Assembly: GCA_047602645.1 (NCBI GenBank)
Contig: JASGGU010000002.1
Span: 104,206 to 168,205 of the forward strand
Direction of reading: 5' to 3'
Length of the DNA stretch: 64,000 nt
Origin: JAEYFP01 sp047602645
GTDB lineage: Bacteria > Bacillota > Clostridia > Lachnospirales > Lachnospiraceae
Position 1 is the first letter of the stretch, and each line of letters opens with the position of its first letter. This document shows, in pieces, positions 1 through 8,110 of this stretch. The notes beneath the pieces are model-generated. The model was not told where the DNA came from and made no database searches. It saw nothing but the letters and a program-made list of their open reading frames with translations. A program made the translations under genes and the position numbers.

Positions 1-212
1 AGGCTTTGATGGAGAGCTTCAATGGTTTCCTCCACGGCATAGGATTTACGTTTGTGGAGAGCGCGCGAGAGCTGGCTGCCTATTTTGCCAAGGTTATAGC
101 AACAGGAATCGTTATGGTTTATAATTTTATCAGCAGAAAGCTGACGTTGGAAAAGAAGGATGATGAAGGTGAAGAAAACGGATCAGAAATGCAAAATGCA
201 GAAACCACTTAG
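1..212 (+). CDS. GtrA-like membrane protein, C-terminal part
   Basis: The reading frame is already open at the left window edge and ends at 212, so only the last ~70 residues are visible. They hold a hydrophobic helix ending in a short segment of the type YNFISRKLTLE, followed by a charged tail. Helix plus N-F-x-x-R-[FKL] is how GtrA-family proteins end. These are small four-helix proteins thought to help flip polyprenyl-linked sugars. The next gene overlaps its 3' end, and the downstream genes build a surface glycan, which fits. A different small membrane protein cannot be excluded from this fragment. Confidence 0.6.
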   Translation, partial: ALMESFNGFLHGIGFTFVESARELAAYFAKVIATGIVMVYNFISRKLTLEKKDDEGEENGSEMQNAETT

Positions 213-1371
213 ACAAAGGATGATTGGGCTTCTAGCAGCCGCGCTGCTGCTTGGCGGCTTGTATGGCTGCGGTCGCGCGCAGGAAACTCAGGAGGAAAAT
301 CAGTCGGAAAATTCGATCGTAACGGTAGAACCGGAGACCGTGGCCGAGGAAGCGGTTTCGGAAAATACTGTGTCAGGTGATGTGGTATCTTATTCCGCAA
401 TCCCGGTAGAGCAGGTTGCGCCTTCGGTTTCTATTAATGTCGTTGCGGAGGAATCGGTATCTTCGAATGAGGTTGTGGTAAAAACAGAGGACGGGAAGGT
501 TGTCGTGGATCTGGTGATCTTTATGGGACAGAGCAATATGTCCGGCTGTGGCGGCGATGCTGCCTATGCGCCGAAGGTGCCGGCGGGACATGGCTATGAA
601 TTCCGTGCGATTTCCGATCCGACAAGGCTTTATCCGATTACCGAGCCGTTCGGCTCTAATGAAAACAATATCAACGGCATTATGGATCTGCCGGGCGCGA
701 AACGCGGTTCTCTCATATCGTCGTTTGCCAACACGTATTATGCCGAGACAGGGGTGCCGATTGTAGCGGTATCGGCTTCTGCAGGCGGAACGGACACGGC
801 CTACTGGCTGAGCTCCTCTGTGACGAGCGATTTCAAGGAGCGGCAGGCGCGTGCACAGGTTTGGCTTGAAAGCAATGACTACTATATCCGCAGGCAGTAT
901 GTTATCTGGCTGCAGGGCGAATCGGATGCGGCAGACGGCATTACGTCGGAAAAATACAATGAAAATATGGATAATATTATTCGCCCCCTGTTTATCGGCG
1001 GTGTACAGAAGGTGTTTATGATTACGCCGGGACGCACGATTACACGTAATCAATATTTTAATGATATTATCAAAGCACAGCTTGAAATGTGCAAAACGAG
1101 CGGTTATTATGCACTCGCCACGACGGTGCTGAACGGCATCAGTACGGAATATATGGTAGATGAATGGCATTACAATCAATCGGCACTCAATCTCGTCGGC
1201 TCTGAAGCGGCAAAGAGCGCAGCCTATTATACAAATAACCAGAAGGAAATGTGCCTTTACGATTATAAAAACCAGACGACGTTTATTCCGGGCGGATTTG
1301 ACTATCCGGAGGATACGGTGGTGGAACCGGTTGACCTAAACAACAGCGGCATCTTGGAAAAGCTGCAGTAG
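160..1371 (+). CDS. Lipoprotein with sialate O-acetylesterase-like (SGNH) domain
   Basis: Predicted secreted lipoprotein esterase. The N-terminus has basic residues, a hydrophobic stretch and a lipobox ending in L-Y-G-Cys37. A Glu/Val/Ser-rich linker to about residue 115 probably spans the wall. The catalytic domain is of the SASA/CE6 type: GQSN with nucleophile Ser125, a WLQGESD block at 250-256, and D-E-W-His337 as the Asp/His pair. Such enzymes remove O-acetyl groups from sugars, so it may edit the glycan made by the downstream cluster (inference). The start is uncertain: ATG160 overlaps the previous gene by 53 nt, and ATG163 or ATG196 are alternatives, with 196 giving a more normal signal peptide. 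Confidence 0.8.
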   Translation: MMKVKKTDQKCKMQKPLRQRMIGLLAAALLLGGLYGCGRAQETQEENQSENSIVTVEPETVAEEAVSENTVSGDVVSYSAIPVEQVAPSVSINVVAEESVSSNEVVVKTEDGKVVVDLVIFMGQSNMSGCGGDAAYAPKVPAGHGYEFRAISDPTRLYPITEPFGSNENNINGIMDLPGAKRGSLISSFANTYYAETGVPIVAVSASAGGTDTAYWLSSSVTSDFKERQARAQVWLESNDYYIRRQYVIWLQGESDAADGITSEKYNENMDNIIRPLFIGGVQKVFMITPGRTITRNQYFNDIIKAQLEMCKTSGYYALATTVLNGISTEYMVDEWHYNQSALNLVGSEAAKSAAYYTNNQKEMCLYDYKNQTTFIPGGFDYPEDTVVEPVDLNNSGILEKLQ

Positions 1372-1428
1372 GCAGCTTGCAAAACAACAGCGCCGCAGAC
1401 ATTTTTTAATCTGGACAGGAGAGATACG

Positions 1429-2211
1429 ATGAAGGATAGGATACTGCTTTTTATACCGGCATATAATTGCCAGAAACAGATCATCAGAGTGCTCGGACAG
1501 CTTGATTCGGATATGATGCACTATATTACCGAGGTTATTGTTGTGAACAATCGAAGCACGGATGATACGGAGCTTGTCGTGAAGGGCTTTATTGATCGGC
1601 ATCCGAACGTTCCGGTAAAGCTTCTTAGGAATAAAGAGAATTACGGACTTGGAGGCTCGCACAAGGTTGCTTTTTCCTATGCAAAGGACCGGGGGTTTGA
1701 TTATGTCATCGTCCTGCATGGAGATGATCAGGGGCGGCTGGAGGATTTTCTTCCGGTGTTAAAGAGCCGTTACTATGCGAAGCATGACTGTGTGCTTGGT
1801 GCGCGCTTTATGAGGGGCTCAAAACTCGAAGGCTATTCGGCATTTCGAACCTTCGGGAATTTTGTTTATGATTTTTTGTTTGCGGCCGTTGTCAGAAAGC
1901 GAATCTTTGATCTGGGCTCGGGCTTGAATATATATAGTGTCAATATGCTGAAAAATGAATATTATAAAAAATTTCCCGACAACCTGATGTTCAATTACTG
2001 CATGATTCTCGCAAGTGAGTACTACAGACAGGATATTCGCTTTTTCCCTGTTTCGTGGCGTGAGGAGGATCAGGTGTCCAATGTGAAAATGGTCGATCAG
2101 GCCGTTAGCGTATTAAAAATGCTGGCTGATTATTACAGGGATCCGGCAGTGATCAATAACGACTACAGAGAAAAAGAAATAGAAATATATGAGGCAGATA
2201 TAATCGCATGA
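1429..2211 (+). CDS. GT2 glycosyltransferase, polyprenyl-phosphate type
   Basis: GT-A fold family 2 glycosyltransferase of 260 residues. The N-terminus reads LLFIPAYNC, typical of the nucleotide-sugar binding strand. A VVNNRSTDDT segment follows, and a metal-binding acidic motif G-D-D-Q-G lies at 98-102. There are no terminal transmembrane helices, as in dolichyl/undecaprenyl-phosphate sugar synthases such as DPM1-like enzymes. The SD AGGAG precedes ATG1429. The stop overlaps the next gene's start by 4 nt (ATGA). Pairing with a flippase-like membrane protein suggests that it loads a sugar onto a lipid carrier; the sugar is not predictable. Confidence 0.85.
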   Translation: MKDRILLFIPAYNCQKQIIRVLGQLDSDMMHYITEVIVVNNRSTDDTELVVKGFIDRHPNVPVKLLRNKENYGLGGSHKVAFSYAKDRGFDYVIVLHGDDQGRLEDFLPVLKSRYYAKHDCVLGARFMRGSKLEGYSAFRTFGNFVYDFLFAAVVRKRIFDLGSGLNIYSVNMLKNEYYKKFPDNLMFNYCMILASEYYRQDIRFFPVSWREEDQVSNVKMVDQAVSVLKMLADYYRDPAVINNDYREKEIEIYEADIIA

Positions 2212-2975
2212 GAATGAATGGAGTATGGATGATACCGCTGCTGTTTGCCGGCTTTCTCGCAGTTCATCTTGTAAAGATGATGCGGCTGTATCTGGTGCTG
2301 CTTGAACAAAAAATAGAATTTAGACGGTTTGTGTCCGCGTATTTGCGGACAACGCTGTTGAATCTGCTCATCCCGTTTAAGCTCGGGGAGCTTTACCGTG
2401 TTTACACCTTTTCCAGAATGACAAAAAGTGTGCAAATCGGCTTGTTCAGTGTGGTTGTGGACCGCTTTTTTGATACGATGGCACTCGTCCTCATTTTATT
2501 GCCGTTCCAGCTGCTTGTCTCAGGGCATCTCACACTGCCCGCATTGTTTCTTGCATTGTTTGTCGTTGTGATTCTGTTTATATTTTGGATATTTCCGTCG
2601 GTTTACGGATATTTGAACAACTATATTATTACAAGCCGCAGTTCCAAACGTTCACTTGCTGTGCTGCGGGGACTGGATGTGTTAAAGCGGGGCTATGACT
2701 ATGTGAAAGAACTTGTTTCGGGAAGGTATGCCCTGATGCTTCTGCTGTCATTTTGTGCATGGCTGTCGGAGAGTGCCGTTCTGTACGGTGTTGCGGGACT
2801 TTATGGTATTCCGTTTACGACGGCGACATTTTCGGATTATATTTCTTCCATCCTGTCTGCGACTCATCATTCGCTTATGCGTATTTATACGTTTTGGAGT
2901 ATTGTGCTGATATCGGTCTTTACGCTGGCATCACTTATTGTCCTGCTGTTTGCGCGGACCGGAAGCAGAAAATGA
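2208..2975 (+). CDS. Flippase-like membrane protein (LPG synthase TM-domain family)
   Basis: Polytopic protein of 255 residues with about six hydrophobic segments. The N-terminal half matches the flippase-like domain shared with the membrane part of MprF (PF03706): a basic M-M-R-L helix end, then N-x-L-[IL]-P-F-K-L-G-E-L-Y-R, the family's hallmark loop. No soluble aminoacyl-transfer domain is present. It is translationally coupled to the upstream GT2 gene (ATGA overlap), so it may move or present the lipid-linked sugar made there. The family's transport role is largely inferred, so the substrate is left open. Confidence 0.7.
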   Translation: MRMNGVWMIPLLFAGFLAVHLVKMMRLYLVLLEQKIEFRRFVSAYLRTTLLNLLIPFKLGELYRVYTFSRMTKSVQIGLFSVVVDRFFDTMALVLILLPFQLLVSGHLTLPALFLALFVVVILFIFWIFPSVYGYLNNYIITSRSSKRSLAVLRGLDVLKRGYDYVKELVSGRYALMLLLSFCAWLSESAVLYGVAGLYGIPFTTATFSDYISSILSATHHSLMRIYTFWSIVLISVFTLASLIVLLFARTGSRK

Positions 2976-3003
2976 GTCATAGTTTAATTCTGGGGAGCAG
3001 ATC

Positions 3004-4434
3004 ATGAAAAAGATCATTGTCATTTATGATGATTCGCGAAAGCCGAATCAGGAAATCAAAAATATCACAGGTAAAAAGAGCTTCGGCAATACGATTTTTA
3101 AACGCATTTCCTTAAAGAAACGCATGGAGGCTCTTTTGCTTAAGGAACCGGTTGTTCTCCGGTTTTTGGAAGAGGAAGCATTAAAGGGGCAGAAGGAATT
3201 GACTGGGAGTGATGTAAAGCAAGTCGTTTTTCGGTTGTTCTCTGATTTTGGCATCGCATCTAAGTCTTCTCTTGGAATTTTGCTTGATAAGGCGTGTTAT
3301 GTGAACAAAAATTATCGTGTTGTATGCGACGGGCGCACGGCAGCGGTCATTTACACCGATTATGGACAATACCTGGCGGCGCAGGATGAACAAACGGCGG
3401 AGAGTTTTGAGAAAATCGAGACAGATGTGTTTGTAGATTTGTCAAACGTCAGTCATTTCAGACAGTTTATTACAAGTGGTTTTGATGCACGCTTTTTCAA
3501 TGCGCTGTCCGGAGATAATTACACAGTGGTAAAGCGCTCGAACAACGCTGAAAAACTGTGTGCCGAGTATGAATTTTATGCACTGCTTCCCGATGAGATG
3601 AAAATGTGGTTTGTGATGCCGTTTGATTTTAAGGAGGAGGATAAAATTGCTTCCTATACGATGCAGCGATATCATATGACGGATCTTGCGATTCGCTATG
3701 TGCATGGAGCGATCACCGAGGAAGAATTTGGGGATATTTTGGAAAAATTGTTTCATTTCATCCGCACGAGGAAGCAGAAGCAAGTTTTGGCGGAGGAATA
3801 CGAACAGGCGGCAGAAGCGCTTTATATCGGTAAGGTGGAAAGACGCCTCCAAAGACTGAAGGAATTGCCGCAGTTTGATTCCATAGAAGCCCTTCTGAAA
3901 GCAGGGACAAATTATAACGGGATTGATGCGGTGTTTGAGGCATATAAACAGATTTATGGAGAAATCACAGCGGGCAGGCATTTTCAGACTGTTCTGGTGG
4001 TGGGACACGGTGATCTTTGTTTTTCCAATATATTGTACGGAAGAGAAGCGTCTCTTTTAAAGCTCATCGACCCTAAGGGGGCGACGGACGAGGCATCTCT
4101 TTATATGAATCCTTACTATGATCTGGCGAAACTGTCGCATTCCATCTGCGGAAGCTATGATTATTTTAACAGCGGTCTCTTTGAAATCGAGCTTGATGAG
4201 CATATGCGGTTCCGGCTGACAGTGGATTGTGACAATGAGCACTATATCCGCATTTTTAAAGAGTATCTGAAAAACAACGGTCTGGACTACAGGCTGATCA
4301 GGCTGTATGAGGCATCCTTATTTTTATCGATGCTGCCGCTGCATATTGACAGAGAAAAAAAGGTGTTTGCATTTTTACTGAATGCGTTGAACATTCTTGA
4401 AGAACTGGGGGAAAACGAATGCTTGAAGGAATGA
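3004..4434 (+). CDS. APH/choline-kinase-like phosphotransferase, capsule type
   Basis: Soluble 476-residue protein. The C-terminal third has the aminoglycoside-phosphotransferase catalytic loop H335-G-D337-x4-N342 and the metal-binding D356 in I-D-P-K-G, so a kinase fold is well supported. The first ~230 residues are not recognisable to me. An HAD phosphatase (16-nt overlap) and a nucleotidyltransferase follow immediately. This set occurs in capsule loci, where a small molecule is phosphorylated and then nucleotide-activated as a glycan decoration. The substrate cannot be read from the sequence. This is unlikely to be antibiotic resistance given the context. Confidence 0.65.
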   Translation: MKKIIVIYDDSRKPNQEIKNITGKKSFGNTIFKRISLKKRMEALLLKEPVVLRFLEEEALKGQKELTGSDVKQVVFRLFSDFGIASKSSLGILLDKACYVNKNYRVVCDGRTAAVIYTDYGQYLAAQDEQTAESFEKIETDVFVDLSNVSHFRQFITSGFDARFFNALSGDNYTVVKRSNNAEKLCAEYEFYALLPDEMKMWFVMPFDFKEEDKIASYTMQRYHMTDLAIRYVHGAITEEEFGDILEKLFHFIRTRKQKQVLAEEYEQAAEALYIGKVERRLQRLKELPQFDSIEALLKAGTNYNGIDAVFEAYKQIYGEITAGRHFQTVLVVGHGDLCFSNILYGREASLLKLIDPKGATDEASLYMNPYYDLAKLSHSICGSYDYFNSGLFEIELDEHMRFRLTVDCDNEHYIRIFKEYLKNNGLDYRLIRLYEASLFLSMLPLHIDREKKVFAFLLNALNILEELGENECLKE

Positions 4435-4811
4435 GCTTTATTTTTGATATTGACGGGACAATCTGTCCGATTAAGAAAAAAGACGAGCAATATGCAGATC
4501 TGGTCCCATATCCGGAAATGGTCGGAAAAATCCGTGCTTATAAGGACCAGGGTGCGAAAATTATTTTATTTACATCCAGGAATATGAACAGTTATCAGGG
4601 CAATATCGGCATGATTAACGCAAATACAGCAAAAGTTATTCTGGCATGGCTGGAGAAATGGCAAATTCCTTATGATGAAATCATTTACGGAAAGCCGTGG
4701 CCGGGACATCGGGGCTTTTATGTCGACGATCGGACCGTGCGTCCGGATGAATTTCTGAAGCTGTCTGTAGAGGATCTGGATGAATTGTGTAAAAAAAGCA
4801 GGTGTGATTAA
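4419..4811 (+). CDS. HAD-superfamily hydrolase, capsule-associated
   Basis: Small HAD phosphatase of 130 residues. Motif I is F-D10-I-D12-G-T, with nucleophile Asp10 and acid/base Asp12. Motif II is F-T52-S-R. Motif III/IV is a Lys in K-P-W-P-G followed by V-D-D near residue 103. There is no large cap domain, so the active site should be open and could accept a macromolecular or nucleotide substrate. It overlaps the kinase-like gene by 16 nt and abuts the nucleotidyltransferase start directly, indicating a translationally coupled trio. Confidence 0.75.
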   Translation: MLEGMSFIFDIDGTICPIKKKDEQYADLVPYPEMVGKIRAYKDQGAKIILFTSRNMNSYQGNIGMINANTAKVILAWLEKWQIPYDEIIYGKPWPGHRGFYVDDRTVRPDEFLKLSVEDLDELCKKSRCD

Positions 4812-5555
4812 ATGATGGAAGTCGTGATTACAATGGCGGGCATCGGCTCCCGGTTTAAAAAGGCGGGCTATCAGGTACCGAAATATCAGATTGAGGCATG
4901 CGGCAGGACACTGTTTGAGTGGTCGATGGAAAGCCTGGCCGGTCTTTATGAGGAATCGAATACATATTTTTTTATTGTGCGCAGAGAGGATGATGCCTCC
5001 GGCTTCATAACGGAAAAATGCCGGGCGGCAGGCATTCGAAACTTCAGGGTGATTGAACTTGACAAACAGACTGACGGACAGGCAACAACGGCGATGCTTG
5101 CAAAGGAATATTGGAATAAAAGCGAGCCGCTGCTCATTTATAATATTGATACGTATGTGGAGGCCGGTGAAATGCAGACAGAGCAGTTTGCGGGGGACGG
5201 CTTTATTCCATGCTTTCACGCAGAAGGAAATCACTGGAGCTTCGTGAAGCTGGACGGAGAAGGAAATGCGGTTGAGGTGCGGGAAAAGCAGCGCATTTCC
5301 GACAACTGCACGTTGGGCGCTTACTACTTTAAAAGCTGCGGTTTGTATGAGCGGCTTTACGAGGAATTTTATTCGGGAAATGGAAATCTTGAAAAGGGCG
5401 AAAAATATGTGGCACCGCTCTATAACTATTTGATCGGGCAAGGCGGCGAGGTCAGGATTTCGGTAATTGATAAAAAAAAGGTGCATGTGCTTGGGACACC
5501 AGAGGAATTGCAGGTATTTCAGAATGAATATCAAAATTGCCAATCGGCTGAATAA
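4812..5555 (+). CDS. Sugar-phosphate nucleotidyltransferase-like protein
   Basis: The N-terminus reads ITMAGIGSRFKKAGY then P23-K24, the NTP-binding signature of RmlA/GlmU-type nucleotidyltransferases (G-x-G-x-R-x6-x-P-K). At 247 residues it is a bare catalytic domain without a left-handed beta-helix. A Y-N-I-D-T segment near residue 112 supplies the expected metal-binding Asp. The start ATG directly follows the stop of the HAD gene (TAA ATG), and the end overlaps the next glycosyltransferase by 32 nt. It probably activates the product of the preceding kinase/phosphatase pair for glycan decoration; that role is inference. Confidence 0.75.
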   Translation: MMEVVITMAGIGSRFKKAGYQVPKYQIEACGRTLFEWSMESLAGLYEESNTYFFIVRREDDASGFITEKCRAAGIRNFRVIELDKQTDGQATTAMLAKEYWNKSEPLLIYNIDTYVEAGEMQTEQFAGDGFIPCFHAEGNHWSFVKLDGEGNAVEVREKQRISDNCTLGAYYFKSCGLYERLYEEFYSGNGNLEKGEKYVAPLYNYLIGQGGEVRISVIDKKKVHVLGTPEELQVFQNEYQNCQSAE

Positions 5556-6990
5556 ACAGAATATCGAACGGGGCATTCATTATTTAAAGCGAAACGGCCT
5601 TTATGAGACGTTTTATAAGGCGGTGGAACGGCTGAACCGGGACGGGGATGAGGAGGATTATTCCCGGCTGTTTACAGGCTCCCTGCCTACGCGGGAGGAG
5701 CTTGAGGAGCAGCGCGGGAGCAGCTTTACACACCGCTACAAAATCAGTATTCTTGTGCCGGCCTATGAGACGGATGTAGGATTTTTAGAGCAGATGCTGG
5801 AATCGGTGATCTATCAGACATATGATAACTGGGAGCTTTGCATTGCCGACGGCAGTGCGGGCGATCAGGTAAAAAAAACGGTTATGGGGATGATTGGCCG
5901 GTTTGGGGATCTTACAGGCTGCAATCGAATTAAATACCAGAAGCTTGAAAAGAATCTGGGTATTTCGGAAAATACAAATGCGGCGCTCGCAATGGCGACA
6001 GGCGAATATATCGGTCTGCTTGACCATGACGATCTGCTTGTACCGAGCGCACTGTATGAAGTGATGTCAGCCCTGGAGGCGGGACTTTACAGGGAAGGGA
6101 ATGTTTACCAAAACCGAATCAGCGCGCTTTATTCCGATGAGGACAAAATCGATGCGGCAGGAAAAACCTACTTTGACTACCATAAAAAGCCGGATTTTGA
6201 TATTGATCTGCTTAGAAGCAACAATTATATCTGCCATTTCTTTGTCGTGCGTTCGGAACTGGCTGAGCACACCGGCGGCTTTTTGAGTGAATATAACGGT
6301 GCGCAGGATCACGATTTTATTTTTCGATGTGTGGAAAATTTATCGCCGCAGGAGGTACACCATATTCCGAAGGTGCTTTACCACTGGCGCGCGCATGAAA
6401 CATCTACAGCGGATAATCCGGAGAGTAAGATTTATGCCTACGAGGCCGGAAAGAGGGCGATCGAAGATCATCTGGAACGAATGGGACTGGAGGCGGAGGT
6501 GATATACACACCGCATCTGGGTTTTTTCAGGGTGAAATACATGGTGCGAAATGCCAGGGTGCGCCTCATTTCCAAGGAAGCCTGGGATGTCATGACAAGA
6601 GAAGATATTGACGGCATCGAGGAGGATTATATGATGATCCTTGCCGATAATTTAAAACCTCTGACAAAGGATTGGCAGGCAGAGCTTGCGAGTCACCTCG
6701 AGAGGAAAGAGGTTGGCGCCGTAGGCGGAAAGATCTATGATAAAAATTTTAGGATTGAGAGCGCCGGTTATTCAAGAAATGAAGAAGGAAGACTTGTCGC
6801 AAATTTCAGATGCATGAACGGGCATTATTCCGGGTACCTGCACCGCGCGTCTTTGCAGCAGCAGGTGGAGGGAGTCGCACTTGACTGTATGATGATTAAA
6901 AAGAAGGCAATTGAGGGCGAAGAAAAGCTGATAATGTCCAAGGATTATATTGTTGTATATGATCCGTATGCGGAATTTAAAAGAAAGTAA
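5524..6990 (+). CDS. GT2 glycosyltransferase with long C-terminal extension
   Basis: Family 2 glycosyltransferase of 488 residues from ATG5524. A TTG at 5467 is in frame but lies deep in the previous gene, and M-N-I-K-I-A is the better N-terminus. After ~60 helical residues the GT-A domain starts with ISILVPAYE. It contains L-L-D-H-D-D-L as the metal motif, Y-S-D-E-D-K-I-D, and the acceptor motif D-H-D-F. The last ~150 residues resemble the start of a second GT-A domain (ADNLKPLTKDW, then EVGAVGGKIYD) but stop early. This suggests a degenerate or shortened tandem-domain enzyme. Donor and acceptor are unknown. Confidence 0.8.
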   Translation: MNIKIANRLNKQNIERGIHYLKRNGLYETFYKAVERLNRDGDEEDYSRLFTGSLPTREELEEQRGSSFTHRYKISILVPAYETDVGFLEQMLESVIYQTYDNWELCIADGSAGDQVKKTVMGMIGRFGDLTGCNRIKYQKLEKNLGISENTNAALAMATGEYIGLLDHDDLLVPSALYEVMSALEAGLYREGNVYQNRISALYSDEDKIDAAGKTYFDYHKKPDFDIDLLRSNNYICHFFVVRSELAEHTGGFLSEYNGAQDHDFIFRCVENLSPQEVHHIPKVLYHWRAHETSTADNPESKIYAYEAGKRAIEDHLERMGLEAEVIYTPHLGFFRVKYMVRNARVRLISKEAWDVMTREDIDGIEEDYMMILADNLKPLTKDWQAELASHLERKEVGAVGGKIYDKNFRIESAGYSRNEEGRLVANFRCMNGHYSGYLHRASLQQQVEGVALDCMMIKKKAIEGEEKLIMSKDYIVVYDPYAEFKRK

Positions 6991-7004
6991 CAGGCAGGTG
7001 GGGA

Positions 7005-7961
7005 ATGATACAGATCACAATTATTATACCAAATTATAACGGAACGGCTTATATCGAGGATTGCCTGAATTCTCTGAGGGAGCAGACCTACCGGGAATTT
7101 ACGGTCTGTGTCGTGGATAATGATTCTAAGGATGGCAGTGCGGAAATTGTGGAGCGGAAGTTCCCGGAGGTGACGCTTGTGCGCCTGTCTCAGAATTTTG
7201 GCTTTTCCCGCGCAGTAAATGAGGGCATCAAACGGACAAATGTGCCCTATGTTATTTTGCTGAACAACGATACGAAGGCAGAGCCGGATTTTGTGAAGGA
7301 GCTGTATGAGGCAATCATAAAGGACGAACGTATATTTTCAGTCGGTGCCAAAATGCTGCAGATGCACAGGCCCCAGCTGATCGATGATGCGGGGGATCTG
7401 TATTGTGCTCTCGGATGGGCATTTGCGCTTGGAAAGGACTTAAATAAGCGGCATTATGAGAAAGAGGCCGATGTGTTTTCAGCCTGTGCGGGCGCGGCTA
7501 TTTACCGCAGAGCGCTGTTTGAGCAGTTCGGCTATTTTGACGAATTCCATTTTTCCTATCTGGAGGATGTGGATATCGGCTATCGGGCCAGAATCAGCGG
7601 TTACAAAAATCGCTATACGCCGAAGGCTGTTGTCTATCATGCCGGCAGCGGCGTGACCGGCTCGCGCTACAATCCTTTTAAAATCAGGCTGGCCGCGCGC
7701 AACAGCTGGTATGTGATCTATAAAAATATGCCGATGGGACAGATTATTTTGAACCTTCCGTTTCTTTTGGTCGGCTTTGGGATCAAAGCACTGTTTTTTC
7801 TATTAAAAGGCTATGGAAGAGAGTATCTTTCCGGTATGAAACGGGGCTATCTTATGTGTACGCAGGGGAAAAAATACCCATATTCGGCGCGCTACTTTAA
7901 AAATTATGTACGCATTCAGCTGGAACTTTGGCTCAATTTGTTCAGGCGGGTTTTTGGCTGA
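7005..7961 (+). CDS. GT2 glycosyltransferase, rhamnosyltransferase (WbbL) type
   Basis: 318-residue GT2 enzyme of the WbbL/RfbN type. Motifs in order are ITIIIPNYNG, VVDNDSKDGS, NFGFSRAVNEG (typical of rhamnosyl- and galactofuranosyltransferases), L-L-N-N-D-T as the metal motif, and Y-L-E-D-V-D-I-G-Y-R as the acceptor/catalytic base region. A hydrophobic segment near residue 250 and a basic tail suggest membrane association. The SD in AGGTGGGGA lies just before ATG7005. It adds a sugar to a lipid-linked oligosaccharide intermediate; rhamnose is only a family-based guess. Confidence 0.82.
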   Translation: MIQITIIIPNYNGTAYIEDCLNSLREQTYREFTVCVVDNDSKDGSAEIVERKFPEVTLVRLSQNFGFSRAVNEGIKRTNVPYVILLNNDTKAEPDFVKELYEAIIKDERIFSVGAKMLQMHRPQLIDDAGDLYCALGWAFALGKDLNKRHYEKEADVFSACAGAAIYRRALFEQFGYFDEFHFSYLEDVDIGYRARISGYKNRYTPKAVVYHAGSGVTGSRYNPFKIRLAARNSWYVIYKNMPMGQIILNLPFLLVGFGIKALFFLLKGYGREYLSGMKRGYLMCTQGKKYPYSARYFKNYVRIQLELWLNLFRRVFG

Positions 7962-8010
7962 AAATAGATTTTTTTAAGAGTTTTTTAAGAAATTGATTAG
8001 GGGATATTTG

Positions 8011-8039
8011 TTGCCCTTTGAGGCGATTTATTGTATATT
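8011..8039 (+). promoter_or_regulatory. Sigma-A type promoter before sugar phosphotransferase gene
   Basis: TTGCCC (8011-8016), a 17-nt spacer, then TATATT (8034-8039): 4/6 and 5/6 matches to consensus. It lies in the 113-nt A/T-rich gap after the glycosyltransferase block, so the last part of the glycan cluster can be transcribed separately. Confidence 0.55.
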
Positions 8040-8110
8040 TATTAAATAGTTGTCGTATAGTCACTGTGTGACTGATGACGATGAATACCGCCCCCAAAAT
8101 GGAGAATGCT

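Noticed and set aside
373..1179. 268-codon antisense frame opposite the esterase lipoprotein
   Set aside because: Composition is that of a shadow frame (Arg/His/Ile-rich, no domain) and the plus-strand gene has clear catalytic motifs.
3004..4434. Aminoglycoside resistance gene
   Set aside because: Only the generic kinase motif matches; length, N-terminal part and capsule-locus neighbours argue for a biosynthetic kinase-like protein.
4566..5576. 336-codon antisense frame opposite the HAD and nucleotidyltransferase genes
   Set aside because: It covers two well-supported plus-strand genes, has no SD and no recognisable domain.
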